Shown: positions 1-6,800 of the stretch, piece after piece
How positions within the stretch are numbered: the stretch's first letter is position 1
How the letters are laid out: each line of letters starts with the position of its first letter
Assembly (NCBI GenBank): GCA_045639845.1
Contig: JAZUDW010000036.1
Coordinates: 1 to 8,618, forward strand
From: Colimorpha sp045639845
GTDB taxonomy: Bacteria; Bacteroidota; Bacteroidia; Bacteroidales; P3
Direction of reading: 5' to 3'
DNA: 8,618 nt
The notes under the pieces: model-generated
The model's database searches: none
Seen by the model: only the letters and a program-made list of their open reading frames with translations
Told to the model about the DNA's origin: nothing
Made by a program: the position numbers and the translations under genes

Positions 1-364
1 CCTCGTCGCTTTTGTCGCCCTGACCCAGTAGATGGAGCACACCGTGTATAATGACACGGCACAGCTCCGTCTCGAAAGGCTGGTCGAATTCCAGTGCATT
101 CTCTGCCACTCGATCCACACTAATCAGGATATCGCCCGACACTACATTGCCATCCACATAGTCGAAGGTAATAATATCGGTATAAGTATCGTGATTAAGA
201 TATAGCATATTGGCGTCATAAACAAACTCATCGCAGGTAAAAAAATAAGAGATATCCCCTACCAGCATGCCATCGTTGTGAATCACCTTGCGGATCCATT
301 TAGTAAGCCTTACTTTTTGAAGAAGTTTAAAATCTATATCGTCAACATCAAAAACAATGCTCAT
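1..364 (-). CDS. ybeY: Endoribonuclease YbeY (rRNA maturation), N-terminal 121 residues, cut by window edge
   Basis: YbeY is a zinc-dependent single-strand endoribonuclease that acts in the cytoplasm on 16S rRNA 3'-end maturation and ribosome quality control. Reading the minus strand from the ATG at 364 gives 121 residues before the window ends. The family hallmarks are in order: TDIITFDY at about 62-69, SGDILIS at 76-82, and the metal site HGVLHLLG at 107-114. H107 and H111 are the first two ligands and D117 is at the position of the third. The third ligand is His in many phyla; from memory Asp is usual in Bacteroidetes (GxxDK), so this is not a defect. The start aligns with the usual N-terminus of Bacteroides homologues (about 23 residues before the TxWI motif). 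The missing C-terminus should be about 20 residues. A strong promoter lies immediately upstream. mnmG often follows in this phylum but would lie outside the window. Confidence 0.93.
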   Translation of the reverse strand, partial: MSIVFDVDDIDFKLLQKVRLTKWIRKVIHNDGMLVGDISYFFTCDEFVYDANMLYLNHDTYTDIITFDYVDGNVVSGDILISVDRVAENALEFDQPFETELCRVIIHGVLHLLGQGDKSDE

Positions 365-552
365 AATACTCCAAAATTATTAAGATTGATTTTTAGAACA
401 AAACTATTGTTATCCAAAATCAACATTTATCTATTTGTTATTCATTACATTAAACACTAATATCGGTCGTTTTTGCTCAATTTCCTTGCAACGGACAAGG
501 CCAGCCTACACAATCACCCTGCCCATAACACTCTCGACGAGGAAAAACCACC
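365..552. other. Intergenic region between ybeY and the small membrane protein gene
   Basis: The right half of these 188 bases (about 480-552) is the region downstream of the minus-strand gene ending at 553. It holds one weak 5-bp hairpin (CCTTG/CAAGG near 485-501) with no T-run, so I see no convincing terminator. The left half is AT-rich and holds the ybeY promoter. Short plus-strand open frames here lack any coding signature. Confidence 0.6.
372..402 (-). promoter_or_regulatory. Bacteroidetes-type promoter of ybeY
   Basis: On the minus strand TTTG (399-402), exactly 19 bases, then TAATTTTG (372-379) matches the Bacteroidetes consensus TTTG-N19-TAnnTTTG without a mismatch. Only seven bases separate the -7 box from the ybeY ATG at 364, so the expected transcription start lies within a few bases of the start codon, giving a leaderless or nearly leaderless message. 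Confidence 0.75.
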
Positions 553-762
553 CTACTGTTCCGACTCTAGGTCGTTGGTCTTCCCCTCATCCTTTTCGCC
601 CAACTGATCCACCAACGAGATGGCCATGGCCGCCATACCCAATGCAAGGAGCATCACTATCGTTTTCAAGTTAGGTTCGTCACCAATCACCAAAAGCACC
701 AGCGAAGCCACACTGAGTCCTAAAGACACACAAGAAGTCACAAGACGAATATTTACTTTCAT
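553..762 (-). CDS. Small two-pass membrane protein, 69 residues, function unknown
   Basis: I do not recognise this protein. The minus-strand frame from the ATG at 762 to the TAG at 553-555 encodes a short basic N-terminus (MKVNIR), a hydrophobic segment at about residues 8-27, a short polar turn (GDEPNLK, about 27-33), a second hydrophobic segment at about 34-52, and a charged tail rich in Glu, Asp and Lys. This two-hairpin layout argues for an inner-membrane protein with both ends on the same side. It lies 79 bases downstream of the RsbW-like gene on the same strand and has no canonical promoter of its own, so co-transcription with that gene is likely. It may be a partner or sensor for it, but that is inference from position only. 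A much longer plus-strand frame overlaps this locus, but it has no domain logic and runs antisense through the ATPase gene too. Confidence 0.62.
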   Translation of the reverse strand: MKVNIRLVTSCVSLGLSVASLVLLVIGDEPNLKTIVMLLALGMAAMAISLVDQLGEKDEGKTNDLESEQ

Positions 763-841
763 AGAAATGATAAATTATGCGAAACCCCTACCCTGTCGGC
801 ACTGTTTCGCCCAAACAATAATATCAGAAAAAAAGGAAACA

Positions 842-1309
842 CTATGCCAGCACCTGCTTATTGGCGAAAAACCTGTTCAGTCGCGACGCACGTTCCACAG
901 AGGTGGCAGTTTCTATACCTTCAATATGGAATTCCAAGCGCAGGGTAGCCCCGCCATCGGTATAGACCATATTGTCCGAAAGCATACGCATCATAAAGAT
1001 ACCGTCGCCCTTACTGCTGTCCGCCGGCAGATCGCCATACTGAGCATAGTCGAACCCCCTACCCTCGTCGTGGATCTGGAAAAACACACCGCCCATGCAG
1101 TTACCGCAAGCAATCGAAACGCGTTTAGACTCATCGCACTGGTTTCCATGCACAATAGCGTTGCGCACTCCCTGAAGCACGGGCATCACCAAGGTAGCAT
1201 AGTAGTTAAGTATATGCTTTTCGTCGCACAATTCGTAAACGAACCGATCAACGGCCTCAAGATTTTCAATATTCGACTGGATATCAAATTGTTCCATAGG
1301 CATAGGCAT
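842..1309 (-). CDS. RsbW/SpoIIAB-like ATP-binding protein (HATPase_c_2), putative anti-sigma or serine kinase
   Basis: This is a 155-residue stand-alone GHKL ATPase domain of the RsbW/SpoIIAB group. These proteins bind a sigma factor or phosphorylate an anti-sigma antagonist in the cytoplasm. The ATP-binding boxes are visible: N-box VLQGVRNAIVHGN (44-56), with N50 for magnesium; G1 box DEGRGF (81-86); G2 box KGDGIFMM (100-107). The length is normal for the family. At N-box position 46, where the family has the catalytic Glu, this protein has Gln (codon CAG), so nucleotide binding looks intact but kinase activity is doubtful. The gene opens with three in-frame ATGs (1309, 1303, 1297). The third, giving MEQFDIQ, fits both the usual family N-terminus and the promoter spacing better. 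In other Bacteroidetes, as I recall, a homologue sits between DUF4175 and ybeY, as here. The target protein is unknown. Confidence 0.85.
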   Translation of the reverse strand: MPMPMEQFDIQSNIENLEAVDRFVYELCDEKHILNYYATLVMPVLQGVRNAIVHGNQCDESKRVSIACGNCMGGVFFQIHDEGRGFDYAQYGDLPADSSKGDGIFMMRMLSDNMVYTDGGATLRLEFHIEGIETATSVERASRLNRFFANKQVLA

Positions 1310-1693
1310 ATTTTATATAATCTACAAAGATACATAATTTTTATTAAATGCAAAAAGAAATCACACATAGCACATACTTCCATCGGCCATTCGACATCAA
1401 AAGCCCCCGAACAAAAGACATGCGCCCACACACGCCACATGCACAGTATGCCGCCCGTCAAAGAACAGAGCATACTCAATTTGGGCCTATAGTATCAAAA
1501 AATATATCAACGATATAGCAGCAATGATTCACGTGAAACAATCGTAGCAAAAGCACATTGCCACCACTAGCACCGCTGCATCAAAACCCACCCACCGCGA
1601 CAGCCTAGACACAATAGGGGAGGGCGAGATACAATAAAATGAAGAACAATGCGTTAACAGAAAGAATAAATGGACACTTCAAGCACTTTCAAT
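1310..1693. other. Divergent intergenic region, 384 bases
   Basis: This separates the minus-strand ATPase gene from the plus-strand TonB-domain gene. The left 45 bases hold the ATPase promoter. At 1503-1517 there is a small perfect inverted repeat (TATATC, 3-base loop, GATATA) in AT-rich sequence, possibly an operator but too short to call. On the plus strand I find no TAnnTTTG box upstream of the TonB-domain gene. The in-frame ATG at 1670 and the other-frame ATG at 1639 lie here and I regard neither as a real start. I see no RNA gene. Confidence 0.6.
1325..1354 (-). promoter_or_regulatory. Bacteroidetes-type promoter of the RsbW-like gene
   Basis: On the minus strand the -7 box TATCTTTG (1325-1332) matches TAnnTTTG and the -33 box TTTG (1351-1354) lies 18 bases upstream, one base short of the usual 19. 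The first ATG of the gene (1309) is only 15 bases below the box and the third (1297) is 27 bases below. The leader would be about 10 bases for the first ATG and about 22 for the third. Confidence 0.72.
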
Positions 1694-2236
1694 ATGAAGA
1701 AAATCATCATTCTATCAGCATCATTATTATTAGGTTTTGGTGTAGCTTCGGCACAAAACAACGACACCGACAACACACCCGCCAAGTTGGCCCAACCCAT
1801 GCAACACAGCTCCGACAGCACTGTAGAAGAGCCTGTATTTATATTTGTTCAGAAAGCGGCCGAATTCCCTGGAGGCAATGAGCGTATGTTTCAGTTTATT
1901 GGACAAAACCTCCATTATCCGCAATTGGCTATAGCGAATGATCTTCAAGGCAAAGTAATATTATCGTTTGTGGTTGAGAAAGACGGCACTCTGACGAACG
2001 TCAAAGTGCTGAGAGATATTGGCGGAGGCTGCGCCCAAGAGGCTGTGAGGGTAGTAAAATTGATGCCACGCTGGACACCCGCCGAACAGGATGGCAAACC
2101 CGTAAGATCCCAATTCAGCCTGCCCATCAACTTCCAGATACAGGATTCAGAAAAAGTGCTGCTGATAGAGACCGATCCTGCTGAAAAACACAAGAATAAA
2201 ATCTACCGATTCTTGAATCGAATATTCTCAAGATAG
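1694..2236 (+). CDS. Secreted TonB C-terminal domain protein (Bacteroidetes energy transducer TonB-like), 180 residues
   Basis: The TonB C-terminal domain normally contacts the TonB box of outer-membrane transporters and transmits proton-motive force. The start at 1694 gives a textbook signal peptide: KK, a hydrophobic core at about 4-17 and an ASA-Q cleavage site after residue 20. An in-frame ATG at 1670 would put eight polar residues in front of it, so I prefer 1694. A polar linker (21-47) leads to the TonB_C domain at about 55-148, with EFPGG (57-61), YP (75-76), GKVILSFVVEKDGTL (86-100) and PRWTPAEQDGKPV (125-137), all typical of Bacteroidetes members. A basic 30-residue tail follows. A cleavable signal and no Pro-rich spacer mean it is probably a free periplasmic protein rather than a membrane-anchored energy transducer. 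There is no lipobox Cys. No exbB, exbD or TonB-dependent receptor is nearby. No canonical promoter was seen. Confidence 0.85.
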   Translation: MKKIIILSASLLLGFGVASAQNNDTDNTPAKLAQPMQHSSDSTVEEPVFIFVQKAAEFPGGNERMFQFIGQNLHYPQLAIANDLQGKVILSFVVEKDGTLTNVKVLRDIGGGCAQEAVRVVKLMPRWTPAEQDGKPVRSQFSLPINFQIQDSEKVLLIETDPAEKHKNKIYRFLNRIFSR

Positions 2237-2255
2237 CACAGACCCTGGTCAGAGG

Positions 2256-3422
2256 CTACGTGAAGGCCATCGGGGCCGAAGCCTGCTGCGCCTCGGCAGT
2301 GGGTGCAGCAGGCCTCGGCAAAGCCCCTTCGGGCCCTGCACAGGCATGGTCAGACAAAGGTATTTCGGCCAGCTCATAGGCCGCTGGCGGGTGCACAGAC
2401 GGAGATTGTGGGCCCCGAATCGGTGTGCCGCCGTCAGCACATGCGTAGGCCGAGGCCATTGTGCACTCGGTCGGGGCATCGTATAGGGGTTCGGCGGCAG
2501 GCAGGGGCGTGCCCAACAGGGTAGGGGAGGGGCTGTCATTCTCGGCCAGAAAGTCACAATCGGCACCATGGTCGATGCAGGCAGCGGGGGAGGTGCTTGT
2601 GGTGCCCCCATAGCTGTGGGCCGACGCATGGAAGGCATCGCTATCGGTATAATCCATATACATATCGGAGGTCATCACCAGATGCTGCGAGCTTACTTGG
2701 ATCGTGTGGCCCTCACGCCAATGGATCCAAGCCAAGGCCCCTTCGGGCAAATCCATCATAGCCGAGAGGCGATGATTATCACTTTGAAAACCATATGGTT
2801 CAACCACCGACCACAGAGGTCGTCCATCGGCAGGATCGAGCACCACCTTGTGGTGACACACACTGGCCACAGGTATATCAAGGTCATCACTGTAGCGCTG
2901 TTTCCCCAACAGAAAACTAATACTGTCGCCATACTCGAAACTCTCGTTGTGGCGTACCACGGCACGGGCAAGCTGCCCTACCGTGGTACCGGCGCCTATG
3001 GTAAGCGCACCCAGGCAGACATTGGATACGTACCCCCCTTGGGCATTGCGCTGCACAGTGACGGAGGGCAACGACCCCATGCTTATACAATAGGGTGCCA
3101 AAAGGGCGGCTCCGAGCTGCTTGGCAGTCTTGGGAAGATAGACCTTCACATTGCTTTTCAAATTGACCGACAAGAAAGCATTGTATAGGGACTGCCCCTG
3201 AGCCATAGTCTCGAAAGCATTTTTCAAACAATTCTTTATCAATGAATAAACAGCCGATATATTGCCAAACTGCAGTCGTTGCAGCTGCTGCTTTTCGGAA
3301 CGGCTGTGATTTTCGGTGATGGTACGCGACACCACGGTGCCCCCTTTGGGCATAGTGCGGAAGGTGATGGGACCCAGCTTGCCCGATAGTCCTTTGAGAA
3401 AAAGATGATAACTTACTGCCAT
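2256..3422 (-). CDS. DUF6266-like protein with long Pro/Ala/Ser/Thr-rich tail, 388 residues
   Basis: The N-terminal half resembles Bacteroidetes DUF6266 proteins, whose function is unknown: LSGKLGPITFRTMPKGGTVVSR (12-33) like their GKxGxVVG opening, a Gln-rich EKQQLQRLQF segment (43-52), AQGQSLYNAFLSVNL (74-88), and a final AWIHW...VSSQ strand (231-246). This match is from memory of the family pattern and is moderate. Family members are near 200-250 residues; here about 135 more follow (about 253-388), low in complexity, rich in Pro, Ala, Ser and Thr, with seven Cys (282, 289, 320, 328 and 361 among those seen) and no clear domain. The open frame runs 64 codons further upstream, but that part crosses the AT-rich leader and a -7 promoter box, so I chose the ATG at 3422 (MAVSYHLFLKGL). 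There is no signal peptide. The tail is encoded by the most GC-rich part of the window. The gene converges on the TonB-domain gene with a 19-base gap. Confidence 0.68.
   Translation of the reverse strand: MAVSYHLFLKGLSGKLGPITFRTMPKGGTVVSRTITENHSRSEKQQLQRLQFGNISAVYSLIKNCLKNAFETMAQGQSLYNAFLSVNLKSNVKVYLPKTAKQLGAALLAPYCISMGSLPSVTVQRNAQGGYVSNVCLGALTIGAGTTVGQLARAVVRHNESFEYGDSISFLLGKQRYSDDLDIPVASVCHHKVVLDPADGRPLWSVVEPYGFQSDNHRLSAMMDLPEGALAWIHWREGHTIQVSSQHLVMTSDMYMDYTDSDAFHASAHSYGGTTSTSPAACIDHGADCDFLAENDSPSPTLLGTPLPAAEPLYDAPTECTMASAYACADGGTPIRGPQSPSVHPPAAYELAEIPLSDHACAGPEGALPRPAAPTAEAQQASAPMAFT
2281..2313. repeat. Perfect 9-bp inverted repeat inside the 3' end of the DUF6266-like gene
   Basis: GCCTGCTGC (2281-2289) and GCAGCAGGC (2305-2313) are exact reverse complements with a 15-base loop. 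They lie 45 bases past the TonB-domain gene's stop and within the last codons of the opposing gene. There is no T-run on either strand, so a terminator role is only possible, not shown. Confidence 0.45.
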
Positions 3423-3505
3423 GGTTAAGGTTGTGTTTCGATTATTATAATTTTGTATTTTAATTATAAATAGTAGGCAATTCCATTTTTCGATGCCTCT
3501 ATTTA

Positions 3506-3513
3506 CAAATATA
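3506..3513 (-). promoter_or_regulatory. Probable -7 box of the DUF6266-like gene
   Basis: On the minus strand TATATTTG matches TAnnTTTG exactly. No TTTG is found 19 bases upstream, so this is a half-match. It would give a leader of about 75-80 bases that is very AT-rich (3423-3500). Its position argues against the longer open frame starting at 3614. Confidence 0.5.
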
Positions 3514-3603
3514 CAACTTTTTTCGGACATAGGGGAAAACCAGCGGTTTTTTTGCGGCCTACGGCTACCACCCATCTGCCGCCTGGCTGCAGCGGTTCCA
3601 CAC

Positions 3604-3667
3604 CCTTTCTCCACTGCCTATGAGTGGAGGATCAGTGGAGAATCAGTGGAGAAACAGTGGAGAAAGG
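3604..3667. repeat. 13-bp perfect inverted repeat, 38-base loop
   Basis: CCTTTCTCCACTG (3604-3616) is the exact reverse complement of CAGTGGAGAAAGG (3655-3667). The right arm is also the last unit of an 11-bp tandem repeat, so the left arm could pair with any of three near-identical copies and form alternative hairpins of different loop length. Confidence 0.7.
3622..3665. repeat. Four-copy 11-bp tandem repeat
   Basis: Four contiguous units: GAGTGGAGGAT (3622-3632), CAGTGGAGAAT (3633-3643), CAGTGGAGAAA (3644-3654) and CAGTGGAGAAA (3655-3665). The last two are identical and the first is the most diverged. Being non-coding, copy number could vary freely. The unit is too short and lacks spacers, so it is not a CRISPR array. 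Confidence 0.8.
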
Positions 3668-3821
3668 CCGTATATAGGTACTGCCTAGGCAAAGGGATGG
3701 ATCAAGGCACAGCAGGGGGCTATCGGCCGCAAAAAAAGGCACACAAAGGGGCCCAGCAGGGCTGCAGACAAGCCATCGGCCACCCATTGGGGAAAGGGTA
3801 GGCCCACAGGGTAGGTGAGGG

Positions 3822-6800
3822 CTAGAGATCGAAGAAATATTCGTTGACCTTGTCCTTATAGTAGGGCGTGAGCGATGGGGGCACGGTGCGGAAAAGCTCC
3901 ATATTCTTTTCTTGGAGGCGCTTGTAGCGTTCCAGATCGCTCTGAGTAGGCTGGTATATATCCTTGCCCTCGGTGCTTTGGCGACGCTCCTCTTTCTCGC
4001 GTTGCATCTCGGCTTTCTCGTGCTCAAGCAGACGTGTCATGATCTGCTGTTGGCGGCGGAGGGTCTGCTGCGTGATGGTTTTGTTGACGAGGTCGGTCTC
4101 CGTTTGTTCCATTTGTCGCATCATATCCTCTACCTCTTTGGCGAGCTTGCTGTTGCCACCCGACTGCTGCTTGAGTTCCTGACCGTACTGCTGCATAAGG
4201 CGGCGTATAGCCTCCTGGCGAGCGGCGGCCTCGGCAAACTCTTTGCTCATAGACTGCTGCTGCTTATCGAGCGAGGGACGACCTTGGGGCTTGCCGTTCT
4301 TGTCGAGTTGTTTTTTCAGTGCTTCAAGTTGCTTGTTGAGTTCTTCTTGCATCTGTTTCATCGACTTAGGCGATGGTTTGCTCTGTCCGGGGTTGGAACA
4401 CTGATTGTTGGAACGGTTCTTGTTGGGATTCTTAGCGCCCTTCTTTTGCTGCTGCTGTCGCTGTTGATCCTGCATCTTGTCGAGCGATTCGGCCATGAGG
4501 AGGGCCAGGTTGTTGAGCGACGTCATGGAATATTGCATGAACTGGGCAGCACTGGTGTTGCGCCAATTGCCATAGATGCTCTGGTTGTACTGCAGCAGCG
4601 ACGAGAGCGACTTCTGGGTGTTGGCATTGACAGCCGAAAGCTCTTTGGTGATGGTGGAAGCCACCATGAGCTGACGTTTGGCCATGGCCCTCAGCGAATC
4701 CTCCACATTGCGGAAGTCTGTCCGCAGCTTGTTCTGCTCGTTGATAATCTGCTGGTAGTGCGGATCCTGGATAGAGACGCTGTTGATCTGGTTGATGAGT
4801 TCTTCCTGATTGAAGGAGAGACGTACCACATTCTTGAGCAGTCGGCGCACCATCTCGCTGTCTTCGGACAAATCTTGCTGTTCCATCTCGGCTTGGGCAT
4901 CCTGCAGATCCTGCGACATCTTCTCCATATCGTCGGCGGCCTGCTTCTGCTGGCTCGAAGCCTCTTTGTTTTTTCCCTTCTGTAGGTTTTGCTGAGCCTG
5001 GTTCTGCTCGTTTTGGATGCGCTGTTCCAGCTCCTTGTCGGTCTTAAGGTCGAGCGAAGGATCGATTTCTTTATAGTCTTTCTTGATCTGGTCTATCTCT
5101 TTCTTGAGGTCCTGAAACTCCTTGTTGAGTTGCTGCTGTTGCTGCAAGAGGTCCTCTTTGTCCTTGCCCTTGCTCTGCTCGGTCTGTTTGGAGAGTTCTT
5201 TCTGTTTCTCGGCCAGCTTGTCTATACGCTGGGCCGTCTCGTCCACACGCTTCTCCATCTCGAGACGCTTCATCAGCTCGATGTTCTGATCCAATTGTTT
5301 CTCAATATCTTCGTTCTTCAGTTTAAGGTTTTCCAACTGTTCCTGCACCTTCTGCTTGTCGGTGTCTTTCATCAGTTCGTCGAGCTGCTTCATCAGATCC
5401 TTCATCTCCTCGTTCATCACCTTGTCGAAAAGCTCGTTGAGTTCTTTCTGTTTCTCGAGAATCTGCTCATCCTGTTTGCGGTAGTTCTCTTCGAGACGGT
5501 TGTTCTCGTTGATCTGCTGCTGCATCTTTTCCAACATATTCTTCACCTCGTTGTGCTTGTTGATGAGATCTTGTAGCTGCTTCTTGTCCTGGTAGTTGAG
5601 ATCCTTCTTATCTATCAGTTTACGCATGGTCTCATCTATCTCTTTCTGCAGTTTTTTGAGTTCCGACATCGAGGTGTTGGCTTTGTTTTCGATGTCGTTG
5701 AGGTTCTTTTCGAGCAGATTGTCGAGTTCCTTTTGCGAGGGTATGTTGATTTCAAACTCTTGCGAGGTGGCCGACTTGGGGCCATGGATGGCATCGTTGT
5801 CCCACACGGTGAAATGGTACTTGATATGATCGCCAGGATTGATGCCTATCTCATTGAGGTTGGTAGAGAAGTTGAATTCCTGAGAGTTGTCTTTGGTAAT
5901 GCCTACAGGGGTCACCACCACACGGTTGAGCGAGGTGTCGCTCTCATTGATACGCTGCAACCTGAATTCGAGCTTGGTGAAGCCATAATCGTCCTTGATA
6001 CGGCCGCGGAAGAAGATACGGTTGGGGGTGAGCGAGTCGCGCATCTCCATCACGGCGATCATGGGCACCATGTCGGTGATAGTGGCCACGGAGTAGCGCA
6101 GGGTGTCGGTAGTAGGCACTTTGCCGTTCATCACAAAGAAGGCATAGTCGAACGAACCGACAGCGCGTATGCTCAGCGAAACACGGCCATTCTCGTTGGG
6201 TACGAGGGCACGACGGCCTTGGTCGGTGAAGAACACGAGCGTATCCACATCCTTGGTCTGGAACACCCAGCTGATGGTAGTGCCCTGGGGCACGGTGAAG
6301 TCGCCTTCGTTGGCCAGCACCTCGTTGACTTTGCCCGTATAGGCAGGATAGGCCATGGAGGCCTGGAAATGCACCACGGCGGGACGGGGAAAGACACTGA
6401 GCTGATAGCTTTTGGACTCCACGCCGGCAGCCATGAAGCGGAACTGGTGGCTACGCTGAAGGTTTTTGAAGGTATAGCTGAAGTGGGTCTTATCTACAGA
6501 TTGCATCTTATACTGCATGCCGTCGATATCGATAAAGGCTTCGTTGGGAACGGCATCGCCTACTATCTTCACCTGCAGCAAGAAATCTTCCTGCTGGGAG
6601 GCCTCGAGCACTGGGTTTTCTACCTCGAAGGCAAAGGGTGCAGGTCGCTCATACTCGGTGGTGTGGTTGATGATGCGCTTGGAGGGCTCGGATATGAACG
6701 AGGGCGACACCAAGGCTATGACTACCACTGCCAGCAAGGGAACGACGGCATATTTGATATACTTGCGGTTCACCTTGAGATCTACCGCATTGGTGAAGGG

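Larger units (their letters stand above)
3547..3737. repeat. 13-bp perfect inverted repeat with A/T tracts flanking the tandem-repeat hairpin
   Basis: TTTTTTTGCGGCC (3547-3559) and GGCCGCAAAAAAA (3725-3737) are exact reverse complements 165 bases apart. They enclose a second inverted repeat and a tandem repeat. Either arm read 5'-3' presents a GC-rich half next to seven T or A residues. The wide spacing argues against a simple intrinsic terminator. Confidence 0.6.
3423..3821. other. Intergenic region with nested repeats, 399 bases
   Basis: This lies downstream of DUF4175 and upstream of the DUF6266-like gene, both on the minus strand. From right to left it holds a GC-rich part (3690-3821) without a clean terminator hairpin, the nested inverted and tandem repeats (3547-3737), the -7 box (3506-3513) and an AT-rich leader. 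The open frames crossing it on both strands show no domain or sensible start and look like chance. Confidence 0.6.

Noticed and set aside
812..820. Near -7 box upstream of the small membrane protein gene (minus strand TATTGTTTG)
   Set aside because: It has three rather than two bases between TA and TTTG, and no -33 TTTG at the right distance.
620..1492. 290-codon plus-strand open frame across the ATPase and small membrane protein genes
   Set aside because: It is antisense to a protein with complete ATP-binding boxes and crosses the ATPase promoter; no recognisable motif in the product.
2237..2313. Bidirectional terminator between the convergent genes
   Set aside because: The 19-base gap has no hairpin, and the 9-bp inverted repeat beyond it has no T-run on either strand.
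3423..3614. 64-codon upstream extension of the DUF6266-like gene
   Set aside because: It runs through a -7 promoter box and an AT-rich leader and has Arg/Lys/Asn-rich composition unlike the protein; the ATG at 3422 fits the family opening.
3622..3665. CRISPR-like array
   Set aside because: Units are 11 bp and contiguous, with no spacers and no cas genes.
3682..3691. 10-bp palindrome TGCCTAGGCA
   Set aside because: Single short palindrome with no second copy or context; plausible by chance.
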